This document shows positions 1-9,260 of a stretch of 64,000 bases of DNA, in pieces. Below the pieces are notes generated by a model. That model was not told the origin of the DNA. It saw nothing but the letters and a program-made list of their open reading frames with translations, and searched no databases. The position numbers were made by a program, and so were the translations under genes. Numbering within the stretch: position 1 is the first letter of the stretch; each line of letters starts with the position of its first letter. The DNA is from Robiginitomaculum sp. (GTDB lineage: Bacteria > Pseudomonadota > Alphaproteobacteria > Caulobacterales > Maricaulaceae): positions 1-64,000 of the forward strand of contig JAUZSF010000017.1 of NCBI GenBank assembly GCA_030949705.1. Direction: 5' to 3'.

Positions 1-271
1 CTGATCTTCCCGACCTGGAGCAATCCCCCGCGCATCTGGACAAGGGCCGCGCAGGAATACAAGGGCGATAACTCGCAAAAGCCTTGCCCCCAGTACCGGC
101 ATGCCTGCCATTACGGTGCCCATGGGCTATTCCTATGGCAAATTACCAGCTGGCCTGCAAATGGTGGCGCGGCCCTATGCGGAAGGGAAATTGTTCACGC
201 TGGCCTATGCCTATGAACAAGCCACCCATCATCGGCGCCCCCCTGAAGGGTTTGATGAATTGAAGCCGTAA
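1..271 (+). pseudogene. Amidase C-terminal fragment, split by a +1 frameshift
   Basis: This is the 3' end of a gene that begins before the window. Frame 1 reads LIFPTWSNPPRIW...YKGDNSQ, and after a shift the text continues as SLAPSTGMPAITVPMG, then AGLQMVARPYAEGKL, to a TAA at 269-271. This is the C-terminal part of an amidase-signature hydrolase (family knowledge), where the segment leads into the conserved TGMPAITVP and LPxGLQ motifs. The two halves join if one A is removed from the A4 run at 77-80, so the break is a single extra base in a short homopolymer. The same kind of lesion occurs in other genes of the window, so a base-calling error is likely. The catalytic Ser-Ser-Lys part lies outside the window, and the substrate cannot be told. 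Confidence 0.75.
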
Positions 272-340
272 TGCCAGTCGCCGTTTCCTCTCCCCAGGGC
301 ATTGCCTTATCCGGGCTCTTGGTGTTGTTATTTGTCTTCC

Positions 341-456
341 ATCCTTCGAGGCTCCCCGGATCAAGACCGGGGTTCGCACCTCAGGATGAGGTTTGCATAT
401 CATTCTCCGCCTCATGTTGAGGCGCGTAGCCCTTTACTGGGCGAAGCCTCGAAACA
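341..456. repeat. Two copies of the short hairpin repeat (family A)
   Basis: Copy one (341-389) starts ATCCTTCGAGG, holds CCCCGG (354-359) facing CCGGGG (367-372), and ends CCTCAGGATGAGG. Copy two (411-456) reads CTCATGTTGAGGC at one end and GCCTCGAAACATG at the other. Relatives are at 4955-5002 and within 31431-31586. The arms pair as CATCCT with AGGATG in most copies but as CATGTT with AACATG in copy two, so pairing is kept although the bases changed. Similar elements are common in alphaproteobacterial spacers. Confidence 0.7.
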
Positions 457-473
457 TGATTATCCATTTATGT

Positions 474-539
474 CGTTACCCAGCTTATCCGGGTAATTCA
501 AAGGCTAATCTGGATTGCCGGAATAGGTCCGGCAATGAC
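474..539. repeat. Twin-hairpin repeat (family B), degenerate copy
   Basis: The right half is intact: CTGGATTGCCGG (509-520), loop, then CCGGCAATGAC (529-539). The left half, beginning GTCGTTACCC and containing CCGGGTAATTC, is eroded. Full copies are at 24757-24849, 31618-31695 and 48761-48828, with a variant at 680-756. Confidence 0.6.
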
Positions 540-679
540 AAACAAGAGAGTGTTGCTCTCTGCCGTTTTCTATCCTCGTCCCCCTCCGACTTGATCGGAG
601 AGTCCATACCAGCATCATGTGCGCAAGAACGACCCTATGGTTCCCGCGGTCAAGCCGAAGGACAACTTATACCAGCCTA

Positions 680-756
680 GGGTCCCCGGTCTTGAGCCGG
701 GGCCCAAAAATGGATGAAACCACAACTTGGATCCCGGGTCTGCGCCCGGGACCCCT
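680..756. repeat. Twin-hairpin repeat, GC-rich variant
   Basis: Two strong hairpins follow each other: GTCCCCGG / CCGGGGCCC (682-705) and TCCCGGG / CCCGGGA (732-751). The outer ends GGGTCC and GGACCC also pair. The layout is the same as in the family B units elsewhere in the window, with different stem bases. Confidence 0.55.
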
Positions 757-838
757 AAGGTGGGAAAGCATAACCTCACCCTGCGCTCATCCAAGCATGA
801 ACGGAAACCACCCCGCTTTATCTCCAACTGATTTCCAA

Positions 839-894
839 TTGACTTCCGCCTCTTATCATTTTAATGACCAATCGTTCACTGAATGACCGTTCAT
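839..894 (+). promoter_or_regulatory. Promoter with overlapping TetR-type operator
   Basis: TTGACT (839-844) and TAATGA (862-867) are separated by 17 bases and look like a sigma-70 promoter for the TetR gene at 968. Two copies of AATGACC followed closely by GTTCA start at 863 and 882, nineteen bases apart. The second forms the imperfect palindrome TGAATGACCGTTCA (880-893). The first copy overlaps the -10 box, as expected for an autorepressor. The link to the TetR protein is inferred from position only. Confidence 0.45.
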
Positions 895-967
895 TTTTTT
901 ACGCCCAATCAGTCTGTGCAAAACCAATGAATGACCCGGCCCCCAAGGCCGGGAAAAGAGAAACGCC

Positions 968-1627
968 ATGAACCTTGCTGAAAGCCCCCTTATAGAGGAG
1001 GCGTCCCCTCGCCAGACCCTGCCGCAAATCCGCAAACAGGAAACCCGCGCCCGTTTGCTGGAGGCGGCGCAAAAGGTCTTTGCGCTATACGGGTTTGATG
1101 CAGCCAGTGTGTCGTTGATCGCCGCCGAGGCCGGTATTTCCAAAGGCGCGTTGTATGTACATTTTGACAGCAAGGAATCGCTGTTTCGGGAAATTCTGCT
1201 GGGCTATGTCCAACGCCGCGCCGCCGCGACGGCGGCACAAATTGGGCCCGATACGCCTTTGCGCGAAGCCATCGTGCAGATCATCGAAGGGGCCTGGACC
1301 CTGCATCAGGATGGCACGTCGTGTTCCTTGCTCTCGACCGAATTTTTTGCCCTGGCCGGGCGCAGCGAATGGGGCCGTGCGGCCATGGCCTCGATCTTTG
1401 ATCACTGCTCCCACGCCCTGATTGGTTTTCTGGATCGGGCCAAAGCGCGCGGCGAAGTGCGCGCGGAAGTGGACAGCCCCACAGCCGCCCGGCTGATGCT
1501 GGCTTTGCATGATGGTTTGATCCTGCAATGGCAGAGCCAGCCAGACACCATTGATCCCAAAGCCTACATCGCCCCCATGGCCGATATGATTGTCGCCTAT
1601 GTCAGCACCCGGAATGTCGCCCTATGA
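968..1627 (+). CDS. TetR/AcrR-family transcriptional regulator
   Basis: This 219-residue protein has a TetR-type helix-turn-helix at about residues 20-65: RARLLEAAQKVFALYGFDAA, then ISKGALYVHFDSKESLF, the usual recognition helix and its following Phe. The rest is a helical ligand-binding and dimerisation domain of the length common in the family. TetR proteins normally repress a nearby gene until a small ligand binds. Its stop codon overlaps the start of the sulfurtransferase gene (ATGA), so the two are co-transcribed and probably translationally coupled. A promoter with repeated half-sites lies about 100 bases upstream. The start ATG follows a purine-rich GGGAAAAGAG. The ligand is unknown; control of the sulfurtransferase is an inference. 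Confidence 0.88.
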   Translation: MNLAESPLIEEASPRQTLPQIRKQETRARLLEAAQKVFALYGFDAASVSLIAAEAGISKGALYVHFDSKESLFREILLGYVQRRAAATAAQIGPDTPLREAIVQIIEGAWTLHQDGTSCSLLSTEFFALAGRSEWGRAAMASIFDHCSHALIGFLDRAKARGEVRAEVDSPTAARLMLALHDGLILQWQSQPDTIDPKAYIAPMADMIVAYVSTRNVAL

Positions 1628-2515
1628 ATGCCCCCTATCCCAATGCCCATTTCATCACCGATATAGACTGGTTGCACGATCATCTGGGCGAAAAAAAACT
1701 GCGTATTATTGATGCACGCTTTGATGTGCGCGTAAATGAAGATGGCAGTTTTGCCGAAGTGCCGGGCCGCGAAGGCTATGAGAAGGGCCATATTCCCGGT
1801 GCACAATTTGTGGACCTGCACAGCGATCTGGCGGATCCAGACAACCCGGCCCACATTATTGACCCCGATGCCTTTGCCGCCTTGATGGGACGGCTTGGCA
1901 TTGGCCCGGAGACCACCGTGGTGGTTTATGATGACCGCGGCGGCGTATGGGCAGCCCGTCTATGGTGGGCCTTGCGCTATTACGGCCATGAAGACGTCAA
2001 AATGCTGAACGGCGGCTTACGTGCCTGGCGGGCGGAAAATTACCCCCTGGAAACAGCCATACAGATTTTTCCAAAGGCCACCTTCCTTGCCGCGCCGCGT
2101 CCCGATTTACGCGTGGAAAAAGCCGAGGTTCTGGATGCCATTGATGATCCGTCCACATGCATTATCGATGCCCTGCCCGCGCCGTTTTACCGGGGGCTGG
2201 CGGCGCTCTATCCCGGGCATCGCAAAGGGCATATTCCGGGGGCGGTCAATATACCGGCCGAAGACAATCTGGACCCCCAAACCCTGTGCCTGAAATCCAT
2301 GGAGGATTTACAGGCCTTGTGGAACGACGCGGCGATTTCGCCAGAACAGAACATCATCACCTATTGTGGCGGCGGCATTTTTTGCCTCGTTTGCGCTTTT
2401 TGTGCTGGCCCTGATGGGCCATGAAAAGGCCGCCCTTTATGACGCCTCGTGGATGGAATGGGGGCGCGACAGCGCTTTGCCGGTGGAAACCGGCCGTCCG
2501 AAAAGTCAATTTTAG
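1624..2515 (+). pseudogene. Thiosulfate/3-mercaptopyruvate-type sulfurtransferase, +1 frameshift near the active site
   Basis: The protein has two tandem rhodanese domains. The N-terminal one contains GYEKGHIPGAQFVDL and VVVYDDRGGVWAARLWW; the C-terminal one contains GHRKGHIPGAVNIPA and the active loop YCGGGIFAS with Cys248. Such enzymes move a sulfane sulfur from thiosulfate or mercaptopyruvate to thiophilic acceptors in the cytoplasm. The reading frame breaks just after the active loop, at the T6 run 2378-2383. Removing one T restores ASFALFVLALMGHEKAAL and an end at TAG 2513-2515, giving about 296 residues, the normal family length. Without correction the protein stops at 2424. The CGGG loop differs from classical rhodanese and from E. 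coli SseA (CGSG), so the substrate is not certain. It is coupled to the preceding TetR gene. Confidence 0.82.
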
Positions 2516-2546
2516 AAACTTTTAGAAACGTAAAAAGGAAAACCCA

Positions 2547-3129
2547 ATGGCACGCGTAGAACTGATCGATCCTGACAAGGCCGAAGGCCGCACCAAGGCA
2601 GTTTTTGACCGGGTAAAAAGCTATTACCACATGGTTCCCGGCCTGCAAAAAGGGCTGGCCTATTTGCCGGAAACCACCAATGCACTTTGGGATTTGAGCC
2701 TGATGACCGCAGGCGAAGGCTCCATACCAGAAGAGTTGAAACGGGTGTTTTTTTGCCGTTACCGCCCACGAGGTGGAATGCGAATATTGCACGGCGGCGC
2801 ATATGATTGCGTTGTTGGGAAAATCCTGGACCCAGGAGGAATGCATCCAAGTCATCACCGGCAATCCTTCACCGCGCCTGACCGACAAGGAAAACGCCGC
2901 CGTCGATTTTGCCCGCTCGGTGGCACGCCGCCCCGCCGGCGTTACCGACGAAATGACCGACAAGATGCGCGCCATTGGCTGGACCGATGCCCAGATTGTC
3001 GAAATCGTCGCCGCGGTCGCCCTGATGCGCTATACCAGCACGGTCGCCAGTGCCCTGGATGTGCCGCTGGAACCCTCCATGGAAGGCGTTGGAGTCAGTT
3101 GTGGCGTACCGCTGAATAAGCTGGATTAG
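2547..3129 (+). pseudogene. AhpD-like (carboxymuconolactone decarboxylase family) protein, +1 frameshift
   Basis: The first frame gives MARVELIDPDKAEGRTKAVF and runs to EELKRVFF. The second gives AVTAHEVECEYCTAAHMIAL and runs to the TAG at 3127-3129. Removing one T from the T7 run at 2748-2754 joins them into about 193 residues. The motif CEYCTAAH (Cys78, Cys81 and His85 in the restored protein) is the redox and proton-relay signature of AhpD-like alkylhydroperoxidases (PF02627). The likely role is peroxide or thiol redox chemistry, but many family members are uncharacterised. An SD-like AAAGGAAAA precedes the ATG. The gene follows the sulfurtransferase by 31 bases on the same strand, so a shared transcript is plausible. 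Its stop overlaps that of sdaA on the other strand. Confidence 0.82.
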
Positions 3130-4499
3130 CACTCAACAATATTGACCGCCAGGCCCCCTTGCGAGGTTTCCTTGTATTTGGTGCTCATATCGCGACCGGT
3201 CTCGAACATGGTCTTGATCACTTCATCCAGGCTGATGGCATGTTTGCCATCGCCAAGAAGGGCCAGCCGCGCCGCCTGAATGGCCATATTCGCCCCAAAG
3301 GCATTGCGTTCGATACAGGGGATCTGCACCAGCCCGCCCACCGGATCGCACGTCATGCCCAGATTGTGCTCCATGCCAATTTCGGCGGCGTTTTCAATTT
3401 GTGCATTGGTGCCACCCAGCACCGCGGCCAGTGCGCCGGCGGCCATGGAGCACGCCACGCCAACCTCGCCCTGACAGCCAACCTCAGCCCCGGAAATGGA
3501 AGCATTGCGTTTATACAGCCCGCCAATGGCCGCCGCGGTCAGCAAAAAGTTACGCACCCCATCGGCATCGGCCCCCGGCACAAAGTGCAGATAATAATTC
3601 ATCACGGCGGGCAGCACCCCGGCGGCACCGTTTGTGGGCGCGGTGACCACGCGGCCACCGGAGGCATTTTCCTCGTTCACCGCCATGGCCCAGAGATTGA
3701 CCCAGTCGGATCGCTCGCACGATTGTTTGGGTTCGGGGTTTTGCACCCGTAATTTCAGATAAAGCCCCGGCGCGCGGCGGCGCACTTTTAACGCCCCCGG
3801 CAACATGCCTTCACGGGTCAGGCCATGCTGCATCGAGGCCTGCATATGCCCCCAAATCTCATCCAGGCCGGCCAGTACCGTGTCCCGTGATTGCCGTGTA
3901 CATTCATTGGCCAGCATAACCTGTGCAATGCTGAGGCCTGCCTCGTCGGCACAGCTCAGCAATTCGTCGGCATTGGTAAAGGGGTATCTGGGCGCGGCCC
4001 TCGCCTCATCACGCGCATTGCGCCCGGCCTCGTCCTCATCCACCACAAAGCCGCCGCCCACCGAATAATAAATCCGGCTGGCGATCAGATCTCCCTCGCC
4101 ATCAAAGGCGTTAAAGCGCATGGCGTTCGTATGAAAAGGCAGGCTCACCTGCCCCTCAAAACGGATATCGCACTGGGGATCAAAATCTATCGGTTTGGCA
4201 CCGCCCAATTTAAGGCTTTTGGTATCTTCAATGGCCAGAACCGCCGCATCGGCATCCACCGGCGTCAGGGTTTCAGGGGTAAGGCCAGACAGACCCAGCA
4301 TAATCGCCCGGTCCGTATGGTGCCCCGCGCCGGTCAGGGCCAGCGAGCCATAGAGCCGCACATCCAGCTTCTTCACATCCTGTTCGCGCCCCTGCGCCGC
4401 CAAAAAGCCGACAAAGCGCAAGGCCGCCTTCATCGGCCCGGTGGTGTGCGAGCTGGACGGCCCAAGGCCAACCTTGAACAGATCAAAGGATGAGAGCAT
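3126..4499 (-). CDS. sdaA: L-serine ammonia-lyase (serine deaminase), single-chain type
   Basis: This 457-residue enzyme converts L-serine to pyruvate and ammonia using an oxygen-labile [4Fe-4S] cluster. The N-terminal part begins [20 protein letters not shown], the signature of the beta domain. The C-terminal catalytic domain holds [16 protein letters not shown] and [17 protein letters not shown], which include the conserved cysteines that hold the cluster. The length matches E. coli SdaA (about 454 residues). The gene is convergent with the AhpD-like gene: the two stop codons overlap by three bases, so no terminator can lie between them. It stands alone; the lysis genes upstream are on the same strand but separated by 49 bases. 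Confidence 0.95.
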   Translation of the reverse strand: MLSSFDLFKVGLGPSSSHTTGPMKAALRFVGFLAAQGREQDVKKLDVRLYGSLALTGAGHHTDRAIMLGLSGLTPETLTPVDADAAVLAIEDTKSLKLGGAKPIDFDPQCDIRFEGQVSLPFHTNAMRFNAFDGEGDLIASRIYYSVGGGFVVDEDEAGRNARDEARAAPRYPFTNADELLSCADEAGLSIAQVMLANECTRQSRDTVLAGLDEIWGHMQASMQHGLTREGMLPGALKVRRRAPGLYLKLRVQNPEPKQSCERSDWVNLWAMAVNEENASGGRVVTAPTNGAAGVLPAVMNYYLHFVPGADADGVRNFLLTAAAIGGLYKRNASISGAEVGCQGEVGVACSMAAGALAAVLGGTNAQIENAAEIGMEHNLGMTCDPVGGLVQIPCIERNAFGANMAIQAARLALLGDGKHAISLDEVIKTMFETGRDMSTKYKETSQGGLAVNIVEC

Positions 4500-4548
4500 T
4501 GATTTTGCCTGTGTTTCGTTTCCAAGGCTGGCTTAATCTAAAATGCCC

Positions 4549-4944
4549 TTATTTGCCAACCCGAAAACGACTGCCGGTTTTTTCCAGCGTGCGGCCGATG
4601 ACATAACCGCCAAGGCCCATGGTCAGGAGGTTCCACATCCCATCGGGGATTTCCAGCACCACCGCCACGCCGCCAAAGGCCTGTACATAGGGTGCAATCA
4701 GGTAATTATTGGCGATGATCGCGGTGAAGGTCAGCATGGTGGCGGGCCGCCAATTGCGCTGCATCCAGCTTTCGCCCTTCGCCTCGGCCACCAGCACGTC
4801 CCGCGCGGCCGCTATCAGGGCGCTTTCCTGCTCGATCAACTTGGCCTTAATTTTCTGTTTTAAGGTGCGGCGCAAATCCGCATCGGGCACCGCCTTGTCA
4901 ATTATCCCGGCAACGGGACCAATTATGGAATTGAGAAGCCCCAT
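4549..4944 (-). CDS. 3TM holin of the gene-transfer-agent release type
   Basis: The 131-residue protein has an N-terminal amphipathic part (IIGPVAGIIDKAVPD), a charged middle, the motif ESWMQRNWRPATMLTFTAII leading into a membrane segment, and a second hydrophobic part ending MGLGGYVIGRTLEKT. This pattern fits the family of small holins found with alphaproteobacterial gene transfer agents and phages (PF11351 type). Holins open the inner membrane so that an endolysin can reach the wall. The start overlaps the stop of the endolysin gene (ATGA at 4941-4944 on the minus strand), so the two are translationally coupled. No capsid, portal or tail gene is nearby. Confidence 0.75.
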   Translation of the reverse strand: MGLLNSIIGPVAGIIDKAVPDADLRRTLKQKIKAKLIEQESALIAAARDVLVAEAKGESWMQRNWRPATMLTFTAIIANNYLIAPYVQAFGGVAVVLEIPDGMWNLLTMGLGGYVIGRTLEKTGSRFRVGK

Positions 4945-5408
4945 CAGTTTACCCCCTCATCCTGAGGTGCGACGGAAGGGAACCTCGAAGGATGAAGGAT
5001 GGGATACTCCCCCCATGGCAATTGGAAATGCGGACCATCTTTAAAGCTTTTCCAGTCCCCACCCCACTCGACCGGCACGGCAATTTCCATCGCCGCCAAT
5101 TGCATGGCCTGATTGATTTTCTCGTATAATGGCCAGTCCCAGCGAAGACTGCCGCCGACCCATGCGCCCAGATCCACCGCATGGCCGCTCAGATGGCGCG
5201 AGTTCAGCGTGCGCGTCGCGCCGCTCTCATACAGCAGGGTTTGCCGCTCAAGACTGCGTCTTCCCTCCAGCACGGCAAAATCAACACTGCTAAGCTGCAA
5301 GGCGCGGCGCACCATGCGAGCAAGATCCGGGTGAACCCCACCCAGGCGTTCCTGTGATCGCGCCGAAAAGAAAAATCCATTTTGCGGATTGGATTGAATT
5401 GCTGTCAT
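4944..5408 (-). CDS. M15-family peptidoglycan peptidase (endolysin) with repeat-encoded tail
   Basis: This 154-residue protein resembles phage L-alanyl-D-glutamate or D,D-peptidases of family M15. SRHLSGHAVDLGAW carries the zinc ligands (His72 and Asp79), and DGPHFQLPW supplies the third ligand, His127. There is no signal peptide, as expected for a holin-dependent endolysin. The last 19 or so residues (from about 136, reading YPILHPSRFPSVAPQDEGVN) are encoded by a dispersed hairpin repeat at 4955-5002, so the natural C-terminus has been replaced. The gene is first in a two-gene lysis pair with the holin and is divergent from mutA. The role in phage-like particle release is inferred from family and neighbour. 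Confidence 0.8.
   Translation of the reverse strand: MTAIQSNPQNGFFFSARSQERLGGVHPDLARMVRRALQLSSVDFAVLEGRRSLERQTLLYESGATRTLNSRHLSGHAVDLGAWVGGSLRWDWPLYEKINQAMQLAAMEIAVPVEWGGDWKSFKDGPHFQLPWGEYPILHPSRFPSVAPQDEGVN
4955..5002. repeat. Short hairpin repeat (family A) inside the endolysin 3' end
   Basis: The repeat reads CCTCATCCTGAGGTGCGACG and later CCTCGAAGGATGAAGGATGG, matching the copies at 341-389 and 31480-31586. It lies within the coding sequence of the endolysin and ends a few bases before the holin start. In this copy the repeat is open in the endolysin frame. Confidence 0.7.
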
Positions 5409-5455
5409 GGCGACAAAACCCCTCTAAAAAAGGTATTTTATGCCACAACCTAAGG

Positions 5456-5475
5456 TGTAGGATAACATTCCTACA
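5456..5475. promoter_or_regulatory. Perfect inverted repeat upstream of mutAB
   Basis: TGTAGGA (5456-5462) and TCCTACA (5469-5475) form a perfect 7-base inverted repeat with a 6-base spacer. It lies in the 113-base gap between the divergent endolysin gene and mutA, 47 bases before the mutA ATG. The size and position suit an operator or a leader hairpin. No regulator gene sits next to it. Confidence 0.4.
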
Positions 5476-5521
5476 GTCGCCGATCTTGACGTCGCCGTCC
5501 CGCTAGTTTCCCTATGCCTTT

Positions 5522-7093
5522 ATGACCGAGCAAGCACAAAACCCGGGTGCCAGATTTCCCATGGCGTCCCTGTCTGACTGGCGCGATCTGGCCGACAAAG
5601 CCCTGCGCGGCAAAGACTTTAATGACACTTTGGTACGTCGCACGGCCAGCGGCATTGCCCGTGGTCCCTTGCGCACCGCCGCGGACGATCCGCAAACGGC
5701 AGGCATCCCGGGCGCGTTTCCCTTTGTCCGCGGGATAAACGCGAGGATTGATCCACACCGCCCCTGGCACATCACCCAAAGTTTTTCTATGGCCGATCCG
5801 ACAGCGGCCAATGCGGCCATTCTGGATGATCTGGAAGGCGGGGTTAGTGCGCTTCTCTTATATCTTGATCCAGCAGGGAAAAACGGCATTGCGGTGCATA
5901 CCCGCCAGGACCTGCAAACCGTGCTGGCCGGGGTGGACCTGTCCATCGTGCCGGTGCTTCTTCAAGCGCGCCCCTTAAATGCCGCCTATGCCGCCATGCT
6001 GGTCTCTATGTGGCAGGATATAGGTTTGGAACACGCCAGTGGCGGCCTTGGCTTTTCCCCGGTGGGGCAAACCATTCGCCACGGCATGGACTTTGATCTT
6101 TTGCCGGAAAAGCTGAACCGCACGGCTGCCTTTGCGCGCTGGGCCGCCGATCATGCCCCCAATGTGGCTACCGCCATCATCACCTCATCGTTGATCCACG
6201 AGGCCGGCGGGTCCGATGCGTTGGAGCTGGCCTTTGCCGCCGCCGGGGGGATCAGTTATTTCAAGGTGTTTAGGGAATATGGACTCAGCCCCGATGAGGC
6301 GGCCCGTGCCATTATGTTTTCCCTCTCTTTGGATGCAGACGTACCCTTGGGCATTGCCAAACTGCGGGCCGCGCGGCGCGTCTGGGCGCGCCTGATGAGC
6401 GCCTGTGGGGTTAGCGAGCCAGCCAGTGCCATGAACATCCATGTGGGCACCTCGAAACGCATGATGAGCCGCCTGGCCCCCTATACCAATGTGTTGCGCA
6501 CCAGCACCGCCGCCTTCGCCGCGGCCGCTGGCGGTGCCCAGTTCATCAGTGTTGAACCTTATGATCTGGCCCTTGGCACGAATGATGCCAAGGCGCGGCG
6601 CATTGCCCGCAATATACAGGTCATATTGCATGAAGAGGTACAGGCCGGACGCGTGATCGACCCGGCGGGCGGGGCCTATGCCATAGAAAAACTCACCGAT
6701 GATCTGGCCGAAGCGGCCTGGGCCGCCTTTCAGGAGGTGGAACGCCAGGGCGGCCTGATCAAGGCGGCGCAATCGGGCTGGTTGGCCAAGACCGTTACCG
6801 CCCAGCGCAAAGCGCGACTAGACGCCATCAGAAATGGCGAGATCACCATTGTGGGGGTTACTGATTTTGTTGAAGAAGGCGAATGCCTGCCCACGCCCCC
6901 TTCGCCGGCTCCCATAGCCGCCGTGCCCAATGTGCCGGACTTCCCCGAAGAGTTTACTTTGGACAGCTATCTGGAGGCCGCCCGGGCCGGGGCAAAATTG
7001 TTGCCCATGGGGCAAAGCGATCCGAACCCCGCCTTTGCGCCGACCAATTTTTGCGCTCCCTTTGAGGATGCGCGCGCGGGAGAGAAAACATGA
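5522..7093 (+). CDS. mutA: Methylmalonyl-CoA mutase, small (non-B12-binding) subunit
   Basis: This 523-residue protein is the small subunit of the heterodimeric mutase that interconverts (R)-methylmalonyl-CoA and succinyl-CoA, the last step of propionyl-CoA use. It has the TIM-barrel fold of the family (PRLDPHRPW-like segment [19 protein letters not shown], then [20 protein letters not shown] near 380-400) but lacks a C-terminal cobalamin-binding DxHxxG motif, as expected for MutA. It overlaps mutB by four bases (ATGA). The ATG at 5522 has no obvious Shine-Dalgarno sequence; the next candidate, 39 bases on, would still keep the conserved [11 protein letters not shown] start. No meaB, epimerase or propionyl-CoA carboxylase genes are adjacent. 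Confidence 0.92.
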   Translation: MTEQAQNPGARFPMASLSDWRDLADKALRGKDFNDTLVRRTASGIARGPLRTAADDPQTAGIPGAFPFVRGINARIDPHRPWHITQSFSMADPTAANAAILDDLEGGVSALLLYLDPAGKNGIAVHTRQDLQTVLAGVDLSIVPVLLQARPLNAAYAAMLVSMWQDIGLEHASGGLGFSPVGQTIRHGMDFDLLPEKLNRTAAFARWAADHAPNVATAIITSSLIHEAGGSDALELAFAAAGGISYFKVFREYGLSPDEAARAIMFSLSLDADVPLGIAKLRAARRVWARLMSACGVSEPASAMNIHVGTSKRMMSRLAPYTNVLRTSTAAFAAAAGGAQFISVEPYDLALGTNDAKARRIARNIQVILHEEVQAGRVIDPAGGAYAIEKLTDDLAEAAWAAFQEVERQGGLIKAAQSGWLAKTVTAQRKARLDAIRNGEITIVGVTDFVEEGECLPTPPSPAPIAAVPNVPDFPEEFTLDSYLEAARAGAKLLPMGQSDPNPAFAPTNFCAPFEDARAGEKT

Positions 7094-9249
7094 GCCCGTC
7101 TCTTTCCTTTCCTGATTTTACCACCATGGACCTCTCGGCCACCGCTGCGCCGGGGGCCCCAAAGGCGCGCGAGGAAAGCCCGACGCCAGAAGGTATAATG
7201 CTAAAATCCGTATACGGACCGGATGATTTAAAAGGTCTGCCCTATACCGATACCCTGCCCGGCATTGCGCCGTTTGTGCGCGGCCCCTACCCCACCATGT
7301 ATACCCAACGCCCCTGGACGGTGCGCCAGTATGCGGGGTTTTCAACGGCCGAGGATTCCAATGCCTTTTACCGCCGCAATCTGGCCGCCGGGCAAAAGGG
7401 CCTATCCATTGCTTTTGATCTGCCCACGCACCGGGGCTATGATTCCGATGATCCGCGTGTTGCCGGGGATGTGGGCATGGCCGGGGTGGCCATCGACAGC
7501 TTGCTCGATATGCGCATCCTCTTTGATGGCATTCCACTGGACCAGATGTCGGTCTCCATGACCATGAATGGCGCGGTGCTGCCCATCATGGCGCTTTATA
7601 TTGCCGCAGCGCGTGAGCAAAACGTCGCGCCAGAGGCCCTTTCCGGCACCATCCAGAATGACATTCTAAAAGAGTTCATGGTGCGCAACACCTATATCTA
7701 TCCGCCAGAACCTTCGATGCGAATTGTCTCCGACATTTTTGCGTATGCGTCCCAACACATGCCCAAGTTCAACCCCATCTCCATTTCCGGCTATCACATG
7801 CAGGAAGCCGGGGCCAGCGCCGATCTGGAACTGGCCTATACCCTGGCCGATGGCATTGAATATGTGCGCGCCGGGATCGCGGCGGGCATGGATGTGGACA
7901 GCTTCGCCCCGCGCCTGTCATTCTTTTGGGCCATCGGCATGAACGCCTTTATGGAGGTGGCCAAGCTGCGTGCCGCGCGCCAGCTCTGGGCGCAACTCAT
8001 GACCGATAACTTTGCCCCCAAAAACCCAAAATCCCTGTGTCTGCGCACCCATTGCCAGACCTCGGGCTGGTCGCTGACGGCGCAGGATGTTTACAATAAT
8101 ATCGCGCGGACCTGTTTTGAGGCCATGGCCGCCGCCGATGGTGGCACCCAATCGCTGCACACCAATGCGTTGGACGAAGCCCTGGCCTTGCCCACCGATT
8201 TTTCGGCGCGCATTGCCCGCAATACGCAACTCTTCCTGCAATACGAGGCCGGGACCACCACCACGATTGACCCTTGGGGTGGCTCATATTTTGTTGAACG
8301 CCTGACCCATGATCTGGCCACGCGCGCCCAAGAGCATATTGCCGAGGTTGAAGCCCTTGGCGGCATGGCCAAGGCCATCGAAGCGGGCATTCCCAAGCTG
8401 CGCATCGAAGAAGCCGCCACCCGCACCCAGGCCCGCATCGACAGCGGCGCGCAAACCATTACCGGCGTCAATAAATTTGCCCCCCCCGCGGGCGAAGAAG
8501 AAGACGTGCCGGTGCTTAGCGTTGATAACGCCAGAGTGCGCGCCAACCAGATTGCCCGCCTTGAACAATTACGCCGCGAACGGGATGAGACAAAAACCCA
8601 AAATGCGTTACAGGCGCTGACCCATGCGGCCCGTGAAAAAGCCGGCAACCTTCTTGATCTGGCAGTTAATGCCGCCAGCGCCATGGCCAGTGTGGGTGAA
8701 ATTTCAGGCGCGCTGGAAAGCGTTTATGGCCGCCACAAGGCCGAACCCAAGGCCCTAAAAGGTGTCTATCTGAAAGAAGGCGGCAATGATCCGCTGATGA
8801 AAAATGCCAAAGAGGCCGCGGCTCTGTTTGCTGCCGATTATGGCCGCCCCCCGCGCATTCTGATTGCCAAGCTGGGCCAGGATGGCCATGACCGGGGCCA
8901 GAAGGTTATCGCCAGTGCCTTTCTGGATCTGGGTTGGGAGGTCACCATTGGCCCACTGTTCCAGACCCCATCGGAAGCGGCAAAACTGGGCATAGAAAAC
9001 GATGTCGATATTATTGCCGCCTCATCATTGGCCGCCGGGCATCTGACCTTTGTGCCGGAACTAAAATCCGCCCTGGATGCAGCCAAACGCAGCGACATAA
9101 AAATCATTGTCGGCGGCGTGATCCCCCCCGATGATGTGGCGACCCTGAAAGCCATGGGCGCGGCCGATGTCTTCCCCCCCGGCAGTGTCGCCGCCAAGGC
9201 GGCGTTAAACCTTTTGGATTTGCTGACTAAAAGACGCAACGCGCCTTAA
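7090..9249 (+). CDS. mutB: Methylmalonyl-CoA mutase, large (B12-binding) subunit
   Basis: This 719-residue catalytic subunit carries out the adenosylcobalamin-dependent rearrangement of methylmalonyl-CoA. The N-terminal barrel includes [40 protein letters not shown] and [12 protein letters not shown], which bind the CoA ester. The C-terminal domain, from about residue 580, has the cobalamin motif [11 protein letters not shown] with the cobalt-ligating His600, and later GGVIPPDD. The length matches known MutB and Scp proteins. Translation starts inside the end of mutA. The downstream DUF486 gene is convergent, only 11 bases from the mutB stop. Confidence 0.97.
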   Translation: MSPSLSFPDFTTMDLSATAAPGAPKAREESPTPEGIMLKSVYGPDDLKGLPYTDTLPGIAPFVRGPYPTMYTQRPWTVRQYAGFSTAEDSNAFYRRNLAAGQKGLSIAFDLPTHRGYDSDDPRVAGDVGMAGVAIDSLLDMRILFDGIPLDQMSVSMTMNGAVLPIMALYIAAAREQNVAPEALSGTIQNDILKEFMVRNTYIYPPEPSMRIVSDIFAYASQHMPKFNPISISGYHMQEAGASADLELAYTLADGIEYVRAGIAAGMDVDSFAPRLSFFWAIGMNAFMEVAKLRAARQLWAQLMTDNFAPKNPKSLCLRTHCQTSGWSLTAQDVYNNIARTCFEAMAAADGGTQSLHTNALDEALALPTDFSARIARNTQLFLQYEAGTTTTIDPWGGSYFVERLTHDLATRAQEHIAEVEALGGMAKAIEAGIPKLRIEEAATRTQARIDSGAQTITGVNKFAPPAGEEEDVPVLSVDNARVRANQIARLEQLRRERDETKTQNALQALTHAAREKAGNLLDLAVNAASAMASVGEISGALESVYGRHKAEPKALKGVYLKEGGNDPLMKNAKEAAALFAADYGRPPRILIAKLGQDGHDRGQKVIASAFLDLGWEVTIGPLFQTPSEAAKLGIENDVDIIAASSLAAGHLTFVPELKSALDAAKRSDIKIIVGGVIPPDDVATLKAMGAADVFPPGSVAAKAALNLLDLLTKRRNAP

Positions 9250-9260
9250 TATTATAGCGC

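Larger units (their letters stand above)
272..838. other. Gene-free spacer filled with dispersed hairpin repeats
   Basis: No convincing gene lies between the amidase stop and the TetR promoter. Short open frames here run through palindromic repeats in several directions and resemble no protein. The spacer holds two short hairpin repeats (341-389 and 411-456), one degenerate twin-hairpin repeat (about 474-539) and a second, GC-rich twin hairpin (about 680-756). The stretch 577-665 resembles repeat remnants. Confidence 0.6.

Noticed and set aside
302-886. Several overlapping frames of 60-95 codons
   Set aside because: They run through palindromic repeats on both strands and have no protein-like features or ribosome-binding sites.
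4549-5408. Prophage
   Set aside because: Only holin and endolysin are present; no integrase, capsid, portal, tail or attachment site.
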